This document shows, in pieces, positions 55,058-64,000 of a DNA stretch of 64,000 nt; positions within the stretch are counted from its first letter, which is position 1; each line of letters begins with the position of its first letter. A program made the translations under genes and the position numbers. The stretch comes from an uncultured Prevotella sp. (GTDB taxonomy: Bacteria > Bacteroidota > Bacteroidia > Bacteroidales > Bacteroidaceae): NCBI GenBank assembly GCA_947302435.1, contig CAMYVQ010000005.1:1-64000 (forward strand), given 5' to 3'. The notes under the pieces are model-generated. The model was not told the DNA's origin. It saw only the letters and a program-made list of their open reading frames with translations, and did not search any database.

Positions 55058-56128
55058 TTAATGATTTGCCTCGAACTCCTTCATGCAGGCAACAAGTGCG
55101 TTGCAACCTTCGATGGTCTGTGCATTGTAGCAGGAAGCTCGGAAGCCACCTACAGAACGATGACCCTTCACGCCAACCATGCCCTTCGATACGGCAAAGT
55201 CGAGGAAGTCCTTCTCCAGTTCCTTGTACTCGTCGGCCATCACGAAGCAGATGTTCATCAGCGAGCGATCCTCTTCAGCGGTAACAGTGCCACGGAACAT
55301 CTTGTTGCGGTCGATCTCACCGTAGACAATCTCGGCACGCTGCTTGGCCAGCTTGTCCATGGCCTCTACGCCACCATTCTTCTTAATCCAACGCAAAGTC
55401 TCCAAAGCCGAATAGATGGGCACCACGGGAGGCGTGTTGAACATAGAACCCTTCTCTACATGCGTGCGGTAGTCGAGCATGGTGGGGATAGGACGCGGAG
55501 CCTTGCCCAGTGTGTCGTCCTTCACAATGACGATGGTCACACCAGCCATGGCCAGATTCTTCTGAGCACCGGCATAGATGGCATCGTACTTAGCTACATC
55601 GATAGGACGCGAGAAGATGTCAGACGACATGTCGGCAATCAAGCGCACGGGTACGTCAAGATCCTTGCGAATCTCTGTACCATAGATGGTGTTGTTGGTC
55701 GTGATATGCAGATAGTCCGCATCAGCAGGAACCGTCCACCCTTTAGGAATGAAGGTATAGTTGGCATCAGCCGAAGAGGCAACTTCAACAACCTCACCGA
55801 AGAGCTTGGCTTCCTTCATGGCTTTCTTTGCCCATACACCCGTGTTCAGGTAGGCAGCCTTCTTGATAAGGAAGTTATAGGGAATCATGCAGAACTCAAG
55901 TGAGGCACCGCCACCGAGGAAGATGACTGAGTAGCCCTCGGGCACCTGCAGCAGCTCTTTGACAAGGGCGACGGCTTCGTCGACAACAGGCTGAAAATCC
56001 TTTGCACGATGGCTGATCTCCATCAGGGAGAGACCCGAACCATTGAAGTCTAAACACTGTTTGGCAGTTGCCTCTATCACTTCGCGGGGAAGCATCGAAG
56101 GTCCTGCGTTAAAGTTGTACTTCTTCAT
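55058..56128 (-). CDS. serC: phosphoserine aminotransferase
   Basis: 356 aa. PLP enzyme that makes phosphoserine (and a step of pyridoxal synthesis). It has the family start [14 protein letters not shown], the PLP lysine in [17 protein letters not shown] and the C-terminal [16 protein letters not shown]. First gene of serC-serA. A near-consensus TAATTTCG at 56177-56184 may be its -7 box. Confidence 0.96.
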   Translation of the reverse strand: MKKYNFNAGPSMLPREVIEATAKQCLDFNGSGLSLMEISHRAKDFQPVVDEAVALVKELLQVPEGYSVIFLGGGASLEFCMIPYNFLIKKAAYLNTGVWAKKAMKEAKLFGEVVEVASSADANYTFIPKGWTVPADADYLHITTNNTIYGTEIRKDLDVPVRLIADMSSDIFSRPIDVAKYDAIYAGAQKNLAMAGVTIVIVKDDTLGKAPRPIPTMLDYRTHVEKGSMFNTPPVVPIYSALETLRWIKKNGGVEAMDKLAKQRAEIVYGEIDRNKMFRGTVTAEEDRSLMNICFVMADEYKELEKDFLDFAVSKGMVGVKGHRSVGGFRASCYNAQTIEGCNALVACMKEFEANH

Positions 56129-56244
56129 AATTTTTGAATGTTTATTGAGGTTTAAATGTATCCGTTAAATACGGTGCGAAATTACAATATTTCTATGAAA
56201 CGAACAAATATTTTGGCACAAATTAAGCAAAATGTGCGATTATG

Positions 56245-57312
56245 TTACTTTATGGTAATCAAAGTAGCCCCGTAACCGTATTCACGGAAAGAAGCATCCT
56301 GATAGGTATAGGTCTTGAAACGGTAGCGCAGATCGTTGATGAGTGCCTGACGGAGCACACCTTCGCCTTTGCCATGAATAAAGACAATTTTCGTGCCTTT
56401 CTTCTTGGCATGCTCATTGAGAATCTTCCTGAATGTGTCAAGCTGATAGTTCAGAATATCCGAGGCATTCATGCCCGAGGTGGTCTCAAGCAACTCGTCG
56501 GCATGCAGGTCCACTACGATGGGCTCCCCCTCTTTTCTGGCCGGTGTCACCAAGACGCGAGGCTTCTTCTGGTCGTCATTCTGTTTCTGGAACATCTGTT
56601 CCTTCAACTGGTCGGCACTGACCACAAGGGGTTTCAAAGGCTGGTCGTTCTCAATAAGGGTATAGATGAGCGCAGGCTGCTCGAAGAAATCGTTCGTCTG
56701 AAACGTGTGCAACTTATAGAACTTTACGGCATCGAGACGGAACTGCACATCGACGGCAGTTTTCAGCAAAAAGGGCTTCTCGCGCTTATAAGGCAGAATC
56801 TGCACAGTAATACGCTCCAAATCGTTCAGTTGCTCGCGTCCGAACTCCTCCAAATAGAGCTTCGTATTAGGCTCTACCTCAGCCGTGGCCCTCAGTTGCC
56901 AACTGCTACCTGCCGATGACAGATAGGTAAAGCGCATGTAGTAGTTGGAGTCGTTGACGAAATAGGCTTCGAAGCGTGTCTGCGTCAGCTCCTTCAGGTC
57001 AATAGGCACATAGGCCAGATAGGCAGAAAGGCGTTCGCCTCCCTTACGCTCTTCAGGCAGGGCCTTGAATGTGATGGGCCGATCGGCCGGTTCCACCTCC
57101 TTAGGTGCTGTCGGCTTGGCCTGTTGGCTTTTCACCTCCACCACATGCTGCGTGTCGTAGTTTTCATCGCCGATAACCACCACATCGCTGGTGTGCATGG
57201 GTACTTGGAAACCGTCCTCATCTTCCACAAGCACAATGTTCTTACCTTGGAAACCGGCCACCCGACCGCCTCCTATCTCACTTAAAAATCTTACTTTATC
57301 ACCTATTTTCAT
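56245..57312 (-). CDS. DUF2027/Smr-domain protein
   Basis: 355 aa from MKIGDKVRFLSEIGGG; an ATG three codons earlier is also possible. The N-terminal 70 residues hold a small beta barrel (KIGDKVRFL...GRVAGF), the middle (about 85-245) is the DUF2027 fold, and the C-terminal 90 residues are an Smr domain with VVDLHADEL and FIHGKGEGVLR, the MutS2-type endonuclease motif. Such proteins may act on nucleic acid, e.g. in ribosome rescue or recombination. It follows queA after 24 bp. Confidence 0.87.
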   Translation of the reverse strand: MKIGDKVRFLSEIGGGRVAGFQGKNIVLVEDEDGFQVPMHTSDVVVIGDENYDTQHVVEVKSQQAKPTAPKEVEPADRPITFKALPEERKGGERLSAYLAYVPIDLKELTQTRFEAYFVNDSNYYMRFTYLSSAGSSWQLRATAEVEPNTKLYLEEFGREQLNDLERITVQILPYKREKPFLLKTAVDVQFRLDAVKFYKLHTFQTNDFFEQPALIYTLIENDQPLKPLVVSADQLKEQMFQKQNDDQKKPRVLVTPARKEGEPIVVDLHADELLETTSGMNASDILNYQLDTFRKILNEHAKKKGTKIVFIHGKGEGVLRQALINDLRYRFKTYTYQDASFREYGYGATLITIK

Positions 57313-57336
57313 AATTAGCAATTGGTTTGTGAAGGT

Positions 57337-58578
57337 TTACGGAATCAGCAGCGAACTGTCTCCATAGCTCAGGAAACGGAAATCATGGCTGAGGGCATAG
57401 TCATAGATTTTGTGCCAGTCGCCATGCACAAAAGCACTGACAAGAAGCAGCAATGTGCTCTGCGGCTGATGGAAGTTGGTAAGCAGCATACGCACAATCT
57501 TATACTCATAGCCAGGTGCAATGATAATCTGAGTGCTGCTGTGGAGCGTGGAAAGCCCGTTTCGGTCAAGCCAACCGATGAGCGCACGGACGGCATCACC
57601 GACTTCATACTCCCTACCCTTTACGCCCCACTCTTCATACGGTTCCCACTGGTTCACATGGAGTTCTTCTTCTTTCAAGGATGGGTTCTTCAACAATTTG
57701 CAGCCCATGTAATAGAGGCTCTCCAATGTGCGTACACTGGTTGTACCTACGGCGATGGCTTTGCAGTCGTGCTCCAAGAGTTTCACAAGCGTATCACGAC
57801 GCACGGCAATATACTCCGTGTGCATCTCGTGATCCTCAATCTTCTCACTCTTCACGGGCTTGAACGTCCCTGCACCTACATGCAACGTCAGTTCTTCACG
57901 GTCAATGCCGTGCGCATCGAGGGCAGCCAACACTTCCGGAGTGAAGTGAAGTCCCGCCGTGGGAGCCGCCACACTGCCTTTTATTTTTGAATAGACGGTC
58001 TGATAAGTGGTCTTGTCGCTCTCCTCGGTCTTACGGTTCAGGTAAGGGGGGATAGGCAGTTCGCCCATTGCCTCGATAACTTCAGCAAACGACACATCTC
58101 CTGTCCATTCAAAACCAATGCACTGGCTGGTGCCATGCTCACCCTGACGGGTAGCCGAAACAGTAACCGTCTTGCCATTGATGTCAATGGTACGTTTCAA
58201 CGCCCCCTCTTTCCACTTTTTCAAATTACCCACCAAGCAATACCAAGAACAGCACTTCGTGGTTTGGAACATCAATTCGTAGTCGTTCGGCTCGGCAGGC
58301 TCCAACAAGAACACCTCAATAAGTGCGCCTTGCTGCAAGCCTTCAGCCGTTGTCTTACGGAAATGCATACGCGCCTGAATCACCTTGGTGTTGTTGAACA
58401 CCATCAAGGCACCCTCTGGCAGATAATCAGGCAAATGGCAGAATGTGTCCTCACTTACCACACCTTTATTATATATCAATAGCTTCGACTGATCGCGCTG
58501 TTTCAAAGGGAACTTGGCAATACGTTCGTCGGGCAACGGATAATAATAGTCGCTGATACGAATCTGTTTTGTATCCAT
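57337..58578 (-). CDS. queA: S-adenosylmethionine:tRNA ribosyltransferase-isomerase
   Basis: 413 aa. Makes epoxyqueuosine in tRNA by transferring the ribosyl part of SAM. Family signatures are DYYYPLPDERIAKFPL, SVAAPTAGLHFT, LTLHVGAGTFKPVKSE and AVGTTSVRTLES. ATG 58578 is used; the codon before it is TTG. No other queuosine gene is in the window. Between PAP2 (37 bp) and the Smr gene. Confidence 0.95.
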   Translation of the reverse strand: MDTKQIRISDYYYPLPDERIAKFPLKQRDQSKLLIYNKGVVSEDTFCHLPDYLPEGALMVFNNTKVIQARMHFRKTTAEGLQQGALIEVFLLEPAEPNDYELMFQTTKCCSWYCLVGNLKKWKEGALKRTIDINGKTVTVSATRQGEHGTSQCIGFEWTGDVSFAEVIEAMGELPIPPYLNRKTEESDKTTYQTVYSKIKGSVAAPTAGLHFTPEVLAALDAHGIDREELTLHVGAGTFKPVKSEKIEDHEMHTEYIAVRRDTLVKLLEHDCKAIAVGTTSVRTLESLYYMGCKLLKNPSLKEEELHVNQWEPYEEWGVKGREYEVGDAVRALIGWLDRNGLSTLHSSTQIIIAPGYEYKIVRMLLTNFHQPQSTLLLLVSAFVHGDWHKIYDYALSHDFRFLSYGDSSLLIP

Positions 58579-58615
58579 CAAAAAATGTGTGAGTTAGGTT
58601 ATAATCGTGCTTCTG

Positions 58616-59317
58616 CTATACGTATATGAAATAGCAGGCCTTTAAAATAGCATAGAAAATCGTAAACAAGAAAACACTGATCACCACATCGATATCGAAC
58701 ACCTGATATCCGGTCGATGTGTAATGTTCAGAGACATAGCCACCTCCCGAAGACCATCTTTTGCTAATTTGCCGATGAAGAATCCAGACGAACGTACCGA
58801 CCAGGCCTCCCCACAATAAGCCAACCATGATGTCACCCGGATAGTGGACACCGAGATACATACGTGTCCAACAGTTGATGAGTGACCAGCTTACGAGGAA
58901 TAATGTGAGTAACCGACTGCGAATCAACAAAGAGAAGAAGACAGCAAGGCTGAAAGTGTTACACGCATGGGCGGAGAAGAAACCGTAATTGCCGCCCCGA
59001 TAGCCATTGACGACATCGACCAACGTACCTATCGCAGGATCATGGGTGGGGCGCCAACGAGCCACTGTAGGTTTCACAATCAAATCGTCAAACGAGCCGG
59101 CAAAAAGCAGGCACAAGCCCGCACAGGCAACAATCAGCAGAATCTTCTGCATCGTATCATTGTTCTTCACCACAAGATAGAACAATGAGAGATAGAGCGG
59201 AATCCACGTCGCAGCAGTGGTGAGTGTCTTCACCAGACCGTCAAGGAACAGCGAATCACTGCCATTCACTGCAAGCAGCAACTCCTTGTCAAACTCTATC
59301 AATGCTTCCCAATCCAT
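58616..59317 (-). CDS. PAP2-family membrane phosphatase
   Basis: 233 aa. Five or six membrane segments. The three acid-phosphatase motifs are present: KPTVARWRP (K-x6-RP), FFSAHACNTFS (in place of PSGH) and TRMYLGVHYPGD (SR-x5-H-x3-D type). Probably dephosphorylates an undecaprenyl or phosphatidyl lipid in the membrane. It follows batE after 26 bp, at the end of the Bat operon. Confidence 0.9.
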   Translation of the reverse strand: MDWEALIEFDKELLLAVNGSDSLFLDGLVKTLTTAATWIPLYLSLFYLVVKNNDTMQKILLIVACAGLCLLFAGSFDDLIVKPTVARWRPTHDPAIGTLVDVVNGYRGGNYGFFSAHACNTFSLAVFFSLLIRSRLLTLFLVSWSLINCWTRMYLGVHYPGDIMVGLLWGGLVGTFVWILHRQISKRWSSGGGYVSEHYTSTGYQVFDIDVVISVFLFTIFYAILKACYFIYV

Positions 59318-59343
59318 GCAATATAAAAACTATACAATATGAA

Positions 59344-60087
59344 TTAAATCACCTCCATCTGCTTGGTCTCTATCCATCCTTGCTTTCCATCAGCCACCCT
59401 TACCTCCTTCCAGTCACGCATCGTATCGTCGACAATCGTGACTTTAGTACCTTCATGAAGGATAAAGAGGTCGGTGCCATTGTGTGCCGGCGTACTCTTC
59501 ACATTGACAGCCGAATCCATAATGATGGCTCCCTTCTGTGTCACCAGTTCATGTTTCTGCTGCCAAGCGAGCAAATTCCCCACGAAGAAGAGCAACAATG
59601 CTAAAAATGCACCGAAGAAGCCAAGCTTACGCAACCAGATCTGATTGGCAAACAGATAGAGTAATGCCAACACGAGTGCCAATCCCAACATCACCAAAGC
59701 CAAATAGCCCCAACCATCGACACTGGCCATATTGACCAGCGACCGATACCATGTGACGAAGAACATTTCCGACTCGGGCACAATCTTGTCGATGGTCTTC
59801 GAACGTGCCATCTGCAAATTGAAACGTACATCGGCATCAGCCGGCGACAGCAATGAAGCACGCTCATAATAAAGCACAGCATGTGTAATATCATCAATAC
59901 GATAATAGCAATTGCCTAAATTATAGTAGAGTTCATAGCTGATGCCGTCGGCCAGCAATGAGTCATACAGAGTTATGGCTTTCTGATAATTACCTTCTGC
60001 ATAGGCACTGTCGGCCTCTGCCTTCGTGACAGCCTTTGCCGAGACGAAGAGGTTCAAACAAGCGAATAGGATAATGAAGCGCATCAT
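59344..60087 (-). CDS. batE: aerotolerance operon protein BatE (TPR, SH3)
   Basis: 247 aa. Signal peptide about 1-19, then TPR units (about 20-90, AEGNYQKAITLYDSLLADG; YELYYNLGNCYYRIDD), two membrane segments (about 125-170) and a C-terminal SH3b-like domain (GTDLFILHEGTKVTIVDD). This is the layout of BatE. It is the fifth gene of the Bat operon, 17 bp after batD. Confidence 0.9.
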   Translation of the reverse strand: MMRFIILFACLNLFVSAKAVTKAEADSAYAEGNYQKAITLYDSLLADGISYELYYNLGNCYYRIDDITHAVLYYERASLLSPADADVRFNLQMARSKTIDKIVPESEMFFVTWYRSLVNMASVDGWGYLALVMLGLALVLALLYLFANQIWLRKLGFFGAFLALLLFFVGNLLAWQQKHELVTQKGAIIMDSAVNVKSTPAHNGTDLFILHEGTKVTIVDDTMRDWKEVRVADGKQGWIETKQMEVI

Positions 60088-60104
60088 GTTTTCTTCTTTT
60101 CTGA

Positions 60105-61967
60105 TTACTTCTTAATTGTTCCTTCAATCTTCTCAATAGCTCTCATGGCCGACTTGTACACTTTCTGCATATTGCCCTGCGGGTCACCGGGAGCATAACG
60201 CTGGAACTCGCACTCGTCAAGTGCCTCCAAAAAGAGTCCGACGATTTCGTCGTCCACACTGCGACTGATCAGCCGTTCACGAATATTCTCACGCGACAAC
60301 TGGGTAACAGGAATATTGAGCTTGTCGCCCACATAGCCCCACAAAGCACGAAGCACCTCGTCAAAGAACTCGCCCGATTTGCCATCGGCCATCAATTTCG
60401 AAGCCTTCTTCAGACGTTTGGTTGCCACCTTGTTTGCCTTGCCAGCCCTGGCACCCACCAAGTCGGCATTGGCAATGGCACGCTGACGGAAGATGACAAA
60501 CAACGACACAAAGATGCCCAACAGCAACGCAATGACAACCCAATAGAATGTACTTCCAAAGAAATAGTCGCCTGCCATATATTGACGCACATTGCCTAAC
60601 TTGATATGGCGAATGTCTTTAGCCAGCAACTGGACATCCTCTTGTCCTGTAAAGTCCCTCACAGTGTTGCCACCCGTGCCTTCACCTTTTTCCACATGAA
60701 TATGGAAAGCCTGTGTCTTGACAGTCTTATACTGCTTAGAGGCAGTGTCGAAATAAATGAATTCAACAGGAGGAATGTCGAAATCGCCTTGATGACGAGG
60801 CACGACCAAGAAATCGTAGACCATGCTGCCTTCGACACCATTCACTGTCAGTTTCGTCTTGTCTGTCTGTTTAGCATCGTAGCGGTCAAAGTCTTTGGGG
60901 AAGCCCACTTCAGGTTCCTTGATAAGTTTCAGATTACCCACACCACTCACTACAACACGCATATTGACTGGGTCGTTAGCCTTCACCTCATCCTTGTCGA
61001 GTGTAGCGGAGATATTAAACTTACCCACACCACCTGAGAAACCGACTGGGCGGTCTGGCAACGGGTCTACCTGAATATCCACACCCGGAGCATTGATGGC
61101 TTTCTTAACTTCTATATAGCCAGAGCCACCGTTAAAAAATGCTTCGAAAGGATCGATGTTGCGATTGCGTTGCACTACGATACCATTGAACGTGATGCTG
61201 GGAATCTGCAACTTACCCGTAATTTGGGGAAACATTACGTACTGGCTCCAAGTCACCGTACGGTAAGTACGCCCGTTCAACTGTTCAACAGAGAAGCTTT
61301 TCTGCTGAGGCAGAGGCACCTCCTGCGTATGGAAACCTTTCAAGTCGGGCATTTTTCCTTCCAATTGGGTCAGGTCGACTAACGTGTACACCTTGTAAGT
61401 GAGCAGAACAGGTTCCTGCTCCACCACCTTTTTCTTGTTGGCACTGACACGGATAAACAAGTCACTCCCTGAAATGGCCGTGCCGGCATCACGCATATTG
61501 TCGCCTTGTTGGCGCTGTCGGCTATTGGCCGAACCGCCACTCTGTGCCTGACCACTAACAATGATTTTCACTGTGTTTGAAGACACCTTGTTGTTATCTA
61601 TCGTTATGGTAGCGGCTGGTATGGTAAACGTTCCGTTCTTCGTAGCACTCAGAATATAGGTATAGGTAACCGACGACGACTGTGTCGTCTTGCCGTTGAT
61701 CATCTGAAAACTTGAAGAGGTCGACGTGTGAGGGCCTGTAAGAATCTCAAAAGCATCGGGTATCTGCCCGATGTTTAACCCACTCACATTGTGACTGTCA
61801 GCCGTATAGGTCAAGCGGAACTGCTGTCCTACGGCCACCTGCTGGGGAGCATTGGCCGTCAGTTTCTGAGCCATTGCCCCACTCAAAAAGACTGAGCAAT
61901 GCAAGACGAATAATGCCACAAGCATGATCCATCTGTCTGCTTTCATCGTATGTTTCATTTCTGGCAT
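60105..61967 (-). CDS. batD: aerotolerance operon protein BatD
   Basis: 620 aa. Signal peptide about 1-33, periplasmic beta-rich domains (LTANAPQQVAVGQQFRLTY; VSATLDK-like repeats) and one membrane segment near residue 480, followed by a cytosolic basic and helical tail. This is the oxygen-tolerance BatD (DUF3999-type) family layout. The GTG codon just before the ATG at 61967 is not needed. Between batC (88 bp) and batE (17 bp). Confidence 0.9.
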   Translation of the reverse strand: MPEMKHTMKADRWIMLVALFVLHCSVFLSGAMAQKLTANAPQQVAVGQQFRLTYTADSHNVSGLNIGQIPDAFEILTGPHTSTSSSFQMINGKTTQSSSVTYTYILSATKNGTFTIPAATITIDNNKVSSNTVKIIVSGQAQSGGSANSRQRQQGDNMRDAGTAISGSDLFIRVSANKKKVVEQEPVLLTYKVYTLVDLTQLEGKMPDLKGFHTQEVPLPQQKSFSVEQLNGRTYRTVTWSQYVMFPQITGKLQIPSITFNGIVVQRNRNIDPFEAFFNGGSGYIEVKKAINAPGVDIQVDPLPDRPVGFSGGVGKFNISATLDKDEVKANDPVNMRVVVSGVGNLKLIKEPEVGFPKDFDRYDAKQTDKTKLTVNGVEGSMVYDFLVVPRHQGDFDIPPVEFIYFDTASKQYKTVKTQAFHIHVEKGEGTGGNTVRDFTGQEDVQLLAKDIRHIKLGNVRQYMAGDYFFGSTFYWVVIALLLGIFVSLFVIFRQRAIANADLVGARAGKANKVATKRLKKASKLMADGKSGEFFDEVLRALWGYVGDKLNIPVTQLSRENIRERLISRSVDDEIVGLFLEALDECEFQRYAPGDPQGNMQKVYKSAMRAIEKIEGTIKK

Positions 61968-62055
61968 CACTTATAATAACGAATTGCAAAATTATCCTTT
62001 TTCATTGAAATGCCCAAAAGTCTTAACATCTATTCATTTTTTGTAGCTTAATATA

Positions 62056-62796
62056 TTACCAGTTTTTCTCGTTTTGCCTGCGTTGCCCTTGTTTCTGGGC
62101 TTCTTTCATGCGCTTTTGCGTCTGCTTTTCCTGCTGCATGGCGGCATTCAGCAATTGCTCGGCATTCTCCTTGCTCATCTGTGGCTTTTGTTCCTCTTGC
62201 TTCTGCTGCTGGTCCTGCTTCTGCTGATCTTGTTGTTGCTGATCCTGTTTCTGTTGCTGGTCTTGATTCTGTTGCTGATCCTGTTGCTGATCCTGCTTCT
62301 GCTGGTCTTGTTTCTGTTTCTCATGCATACAAAGCACCAGATTATAGCGCGACTCATCATCATTGGGATTCAACCGCAAGGCTTGCTTATAGGCTTCAAT
62401 GGCATCACCATAGAGCTTGTTTTGCTGACAAATGACACCTGTATTATGGAAAGCCTGCGACTTGCGAAGGGGATTGGCCTCAAGCTGTCCCGCCTTCTGA
62501 AAATGCTCCACAGCAGCCGAGTCTTTCTTCTGTGCCATGAGGGCATTGCCAAGATTAAAGTGGGCCTGCGGATTCTTTTCATTCTTCTCAACAGCCTTAC
62601 TGTAGGCCACCTCAGCATGCTCGTAATCCCTTTGTTTGAAGAGCTTATTCCCCTGACGCACATACTGACGATCAGACTGTGCCCTTACAGGGCTTAACGA
62701 AAGATGGAAAATGAAAAATGAAAAACAAATTACTAATAACCATCTGTCTCTTAATATCGTATTCATACTGTGTAGTCCTATTTTATCGTTTGTCAT
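62056..62796 (-). CDS. batC: aerotolerance operon TPR protein BatC
   Basis: 246 aa. Signal peptide (about 12-40), four TPR units (about 42-155; NLGNALMAQKKDSAAVEHFQK; AIEAYKQALRLNPNDDESRY) and a Gln/Asp/Lys-rich low-complexity run at about 160-205 (many DQQ and KQDQQ units), then a helical end. Start 62796 overlaps the batB stop (ATGA); an ATG at 62766 gives a shorter, more standard signal peptide. Probably a periplasmic scaffold for the Bat complex. Confidence 0.88.
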   Translation of the reverse strand: MTNDKIGLHSMNTILRDRWLLVICFSFFIFHLSLSPVRAQSDRQYVRQGNKLFKQRDYEHAEVAYSKAVEKNEKNPQAHFNLGNALMAQKKDSAAVEHFQKAGQLEANPLRKSQAFHNTGVICQQNKLYGDAIEAYKQALRLNPNDDESRYNLVLCMHEKQKQDQQKQDQQQDQQQNQDQQQKQDQQQQDQQKQDQQQKQEEQKPQMSKENAEQLLNAAMQQEKQTQKRMKEAQKQGQRRQNEKNW

Positions 62797-63839
62797 TCAT
62801 CATTTTTTACGTTAACATTCCGTTTGAAAAGCGATACACGCCTAAGCAACGGATTCTGACATTCCAAAATAATCACCTCGATGACTAACAGCAACAGAAT
62901 AATGATGCCCACAGCTTGAAACTGTTCATCGAAATCGCTATAAATCGTGCTGTCAGTCTCGTTTTTCTCCAGTTTATCGAGTTCTTCATCAAGTTGGCGC
63001 TGTGCATTCGAGTTGTTTTCAACATGGATATAGGCACCGCCACCAGCCTGAGCGACTTCCATACACATCTGCTCGTTGAGGGCCGACATGACGGTGTTGC
63101 CGCTATTGTCACGCATATAGTCACCCGTAGATGGAGAAGGGATGGGAGAGCCTTTGGTGGAACCGACTCCCAGCACATAGACACGCATTCCCCGTTCTCG
63201 GGCAGCCTTGGCAGCTTCAAGAGCCCCACCTTCATGGTCCTCGCCATCGGTAATCACAATGATGGCCTTACCGATATTTTCCATTTGGGTAAAACTGTGA
63301 GTAGCCATATTAATGGCAGCGGCAATATCGGTACCCTGATTCTGCATCATACCGGGGTCAATACTACCAAGGAACATCTTCGCCGACACATAGTCGCTCG
63401 TGATAGGCAACTGTACGAAAGCATCGCCGGCAAAGACTATCAGGCCAATCTTATCGTTGGTGAAATTGTCAACAAGGTTTTCAACCATCATCTTTGCACG
63501 GTCCAATCGACTCGGTTCCACGTCCTGTGCGCGCATGGAGTTACTAATGTCCATGGCAATGATGGTCTCAATGCCACTACGCTTCTCATGGCTGATGCGA
63601 GTGCCGAACTGCGGACGTGCCAACATCACGAAGAGCAAAGCAAGGGCTGCTTCCAACAGCCAGAACTTGAGGGCGGGACGCACACGAGACACGCTGGGCA
63701 TCAATTCGCGCAACAATTGTGGGTCGCCGAAGCGGCGAAGCCTACTGCGCTGCCTGCGATAGGTAACGAAACGGACAAGTGCCAATATTGCCACAAGCAC
63801 CAATCCGTAAAGATATATAGGATCTTCAAATCTAAACAT
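62793..63839 (-). CDS. batB: aerotolerance operon VWA protein BatB
   Basis: 348 aa. Two N-terminal and one C-terminal membrane segments around a von Willebrand A domain (about 90-290) with the MIDAS motif MDISNSM (DxSxS) and TDGEDHEGG. This matches BatB. The start overlaps the batA stop by one base (TAATG). Bat proteins are linked to oxygen tolerance in Bacteroides and to envelope integrity in other bacteria. Confidence 0.93.
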   Translation of the reverse strand: MFRFEDPIYLYGLVLVAILALVRFVTYRRQRSRLRRFGDPQLLRELMPSVSRVRPALKFWLLEAALALLFVMLARPQFGTRISHEKRSGIETIIAMDISNSMRAQDVEPSRLDRAKMMVENLVDNFTNDKIGLIVFAGDAFVQLPITSDYVSAKMFLGSIDPGMMQNQGTDIAAAINMATHSFTQMENIGKAIIVITDGEDHEGGALEAAKAARERGMRVYVLGVGSTKGSPIPSPSTGDYMRDNSGNTVMSALNEQMCMEVAQAGGGAYIHVENNSNAQRQLDEELDKLEKNETDSTIYSDFDEQFQAVGIIILLLLVIEVIILECQNPLLRRVSLFKRNVNVKNDE

Positions 63840-64000
63840 TATGGTATCCTCCTAAAAACAGTTATCCGAAGCAGAATCTCAAGCAAGAGGGCAATCATAG
63901 CCGCCACGGCAAAAGGCTGATAAGCCTCATAGCGGCGGCTGAACTGTTTGACGTTGAGCTTTGTCTTCTCCAGTTTGTCAATCTCCTGATAGATTTGGTT
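63839..64000 (-). CDS. batA: aerotolerance operon protein BatA, C-terminal part
   Basis: The window's right edge cuts the gene; 53 codons and a stop are seen. The tail contains IYQEIDKLEKTKLNVKQFS and a membrane helix (FAVAAMIALLLEILLRI), the C-terminal layout of BatA, the first VWA protein of the operon. Its stop overlaps the batB start. Confidence 0.85.
   Translation of the reverse strand, partial: NQIYQEIDKLEKTKLNVKQFSRRYEAYQPFAVAAMIALLLEILLRITVFRRIP

Noticed and set aside
62074..62697. Leucine-rich plus-strand ORF opposite batC
   Set aside because: It is the complement of the Gln-rich tract and of TPR codons; no promoter or homologue-like sequence.

Overview
ORGANISM. The window looks like chromosome from a Bacteroidales bacterium, most likely Prevotella or a close relative. 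The evidence is promoters of the Bacteroidetes type (TTTG or TTG, about 20 bp, then TAnnTTTG) in front of many genes, few Shine-Dalgarno sites, a complete aerotolerance (Bat) operon, pyrophosphate-dependent phosphofructokinase, ACT-less SerA, short archaeal-type ProS, a lipoprotein-type Omp85 protein and a SusC-like TonB-dependent receptor. The call rests on recognition of protein families and promoter style; no database search was run. LAYOUT. 1-2.7 kb: alaX-like editing protein, a metallo-hydrolase, rsmG and an M15-like peptidase. 2.8-11.7 kb: a ten-gene rightward run, phoH-purC-menG-aroE-TPM-lemA-purM-prfA-small membrane protein-pyrF. It ends at a perfect bidirectional terminator that also encodes the end of ilvN. 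11.7-15.8 kb: leftward ilvD-ilvB-ilvN. 15.8-19.65 kb: an accessory segment with a 22-bp repeat array, a YopX-like protein, a GIY-YIG nuclease, a divergent WYL regulator, an unknown acidic protein and what looks like the tail of a Y1/RayT transposase. 19.7-29.3 kb: leftward cell-envelope and DNA/RNA genes (cyclophilin, rmuC, class A PBP, TonB receptor, DEAD helicase, mtgA, OmpA). 29.4-38.5 kb: proS, a metallo-hydrolase, a TamL-like Omp85 protein, an RNA methyltransferase and an MltF-like lytic transglycosylase. 36.2-39.5 kb: hisG-hisD-hisC without hisB. 39.6-43 kb: a separate operon VTC polyphosphate polymerase-DUF4956-DUF2490-DUF4353 from a strong promoter. 43-46 kb: GH25 hydrolase, a palindromic 22-bp repeat array and pfp. 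45.8-52.3 kb: a rightward set with an acyltransferase, an amidase/golvesin/FN3 protein, a YgiQ radical SAM protein and a PP2C-like protein. 52.4 kb: tRNA-Arg(TCT). 52.5-64 kb: an orphan Cache-HAMP receptor, serC-serA separated by a nested inverted repeat, an Smr protein, queA, a PAP2 phosphatase and batA-batB-batC-batD-batE running off the right edge. HOW IT FITS. Most of the window is core metabolism (purine, pyrimidine, branched-chain amino acid, histidine, serine, shikimate, menaquinone), translation and envelope maintenance. Two parts do not read as ordinary housekeeping. One is the WYL/GIY-YIG/YopX segment, where the same 19-bp motif lies in both key promoter regions. The other is the VTC-DUF4956-DUF2490-DUF4353 operon, which reads as an envelope-spanning machine of unknown output. 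Two separate 22-bp-period palindromic tandem arrays and one nested REP-like element are further structure not explained by genes. No stretch longer than about 260 bases lacks an annotated element.
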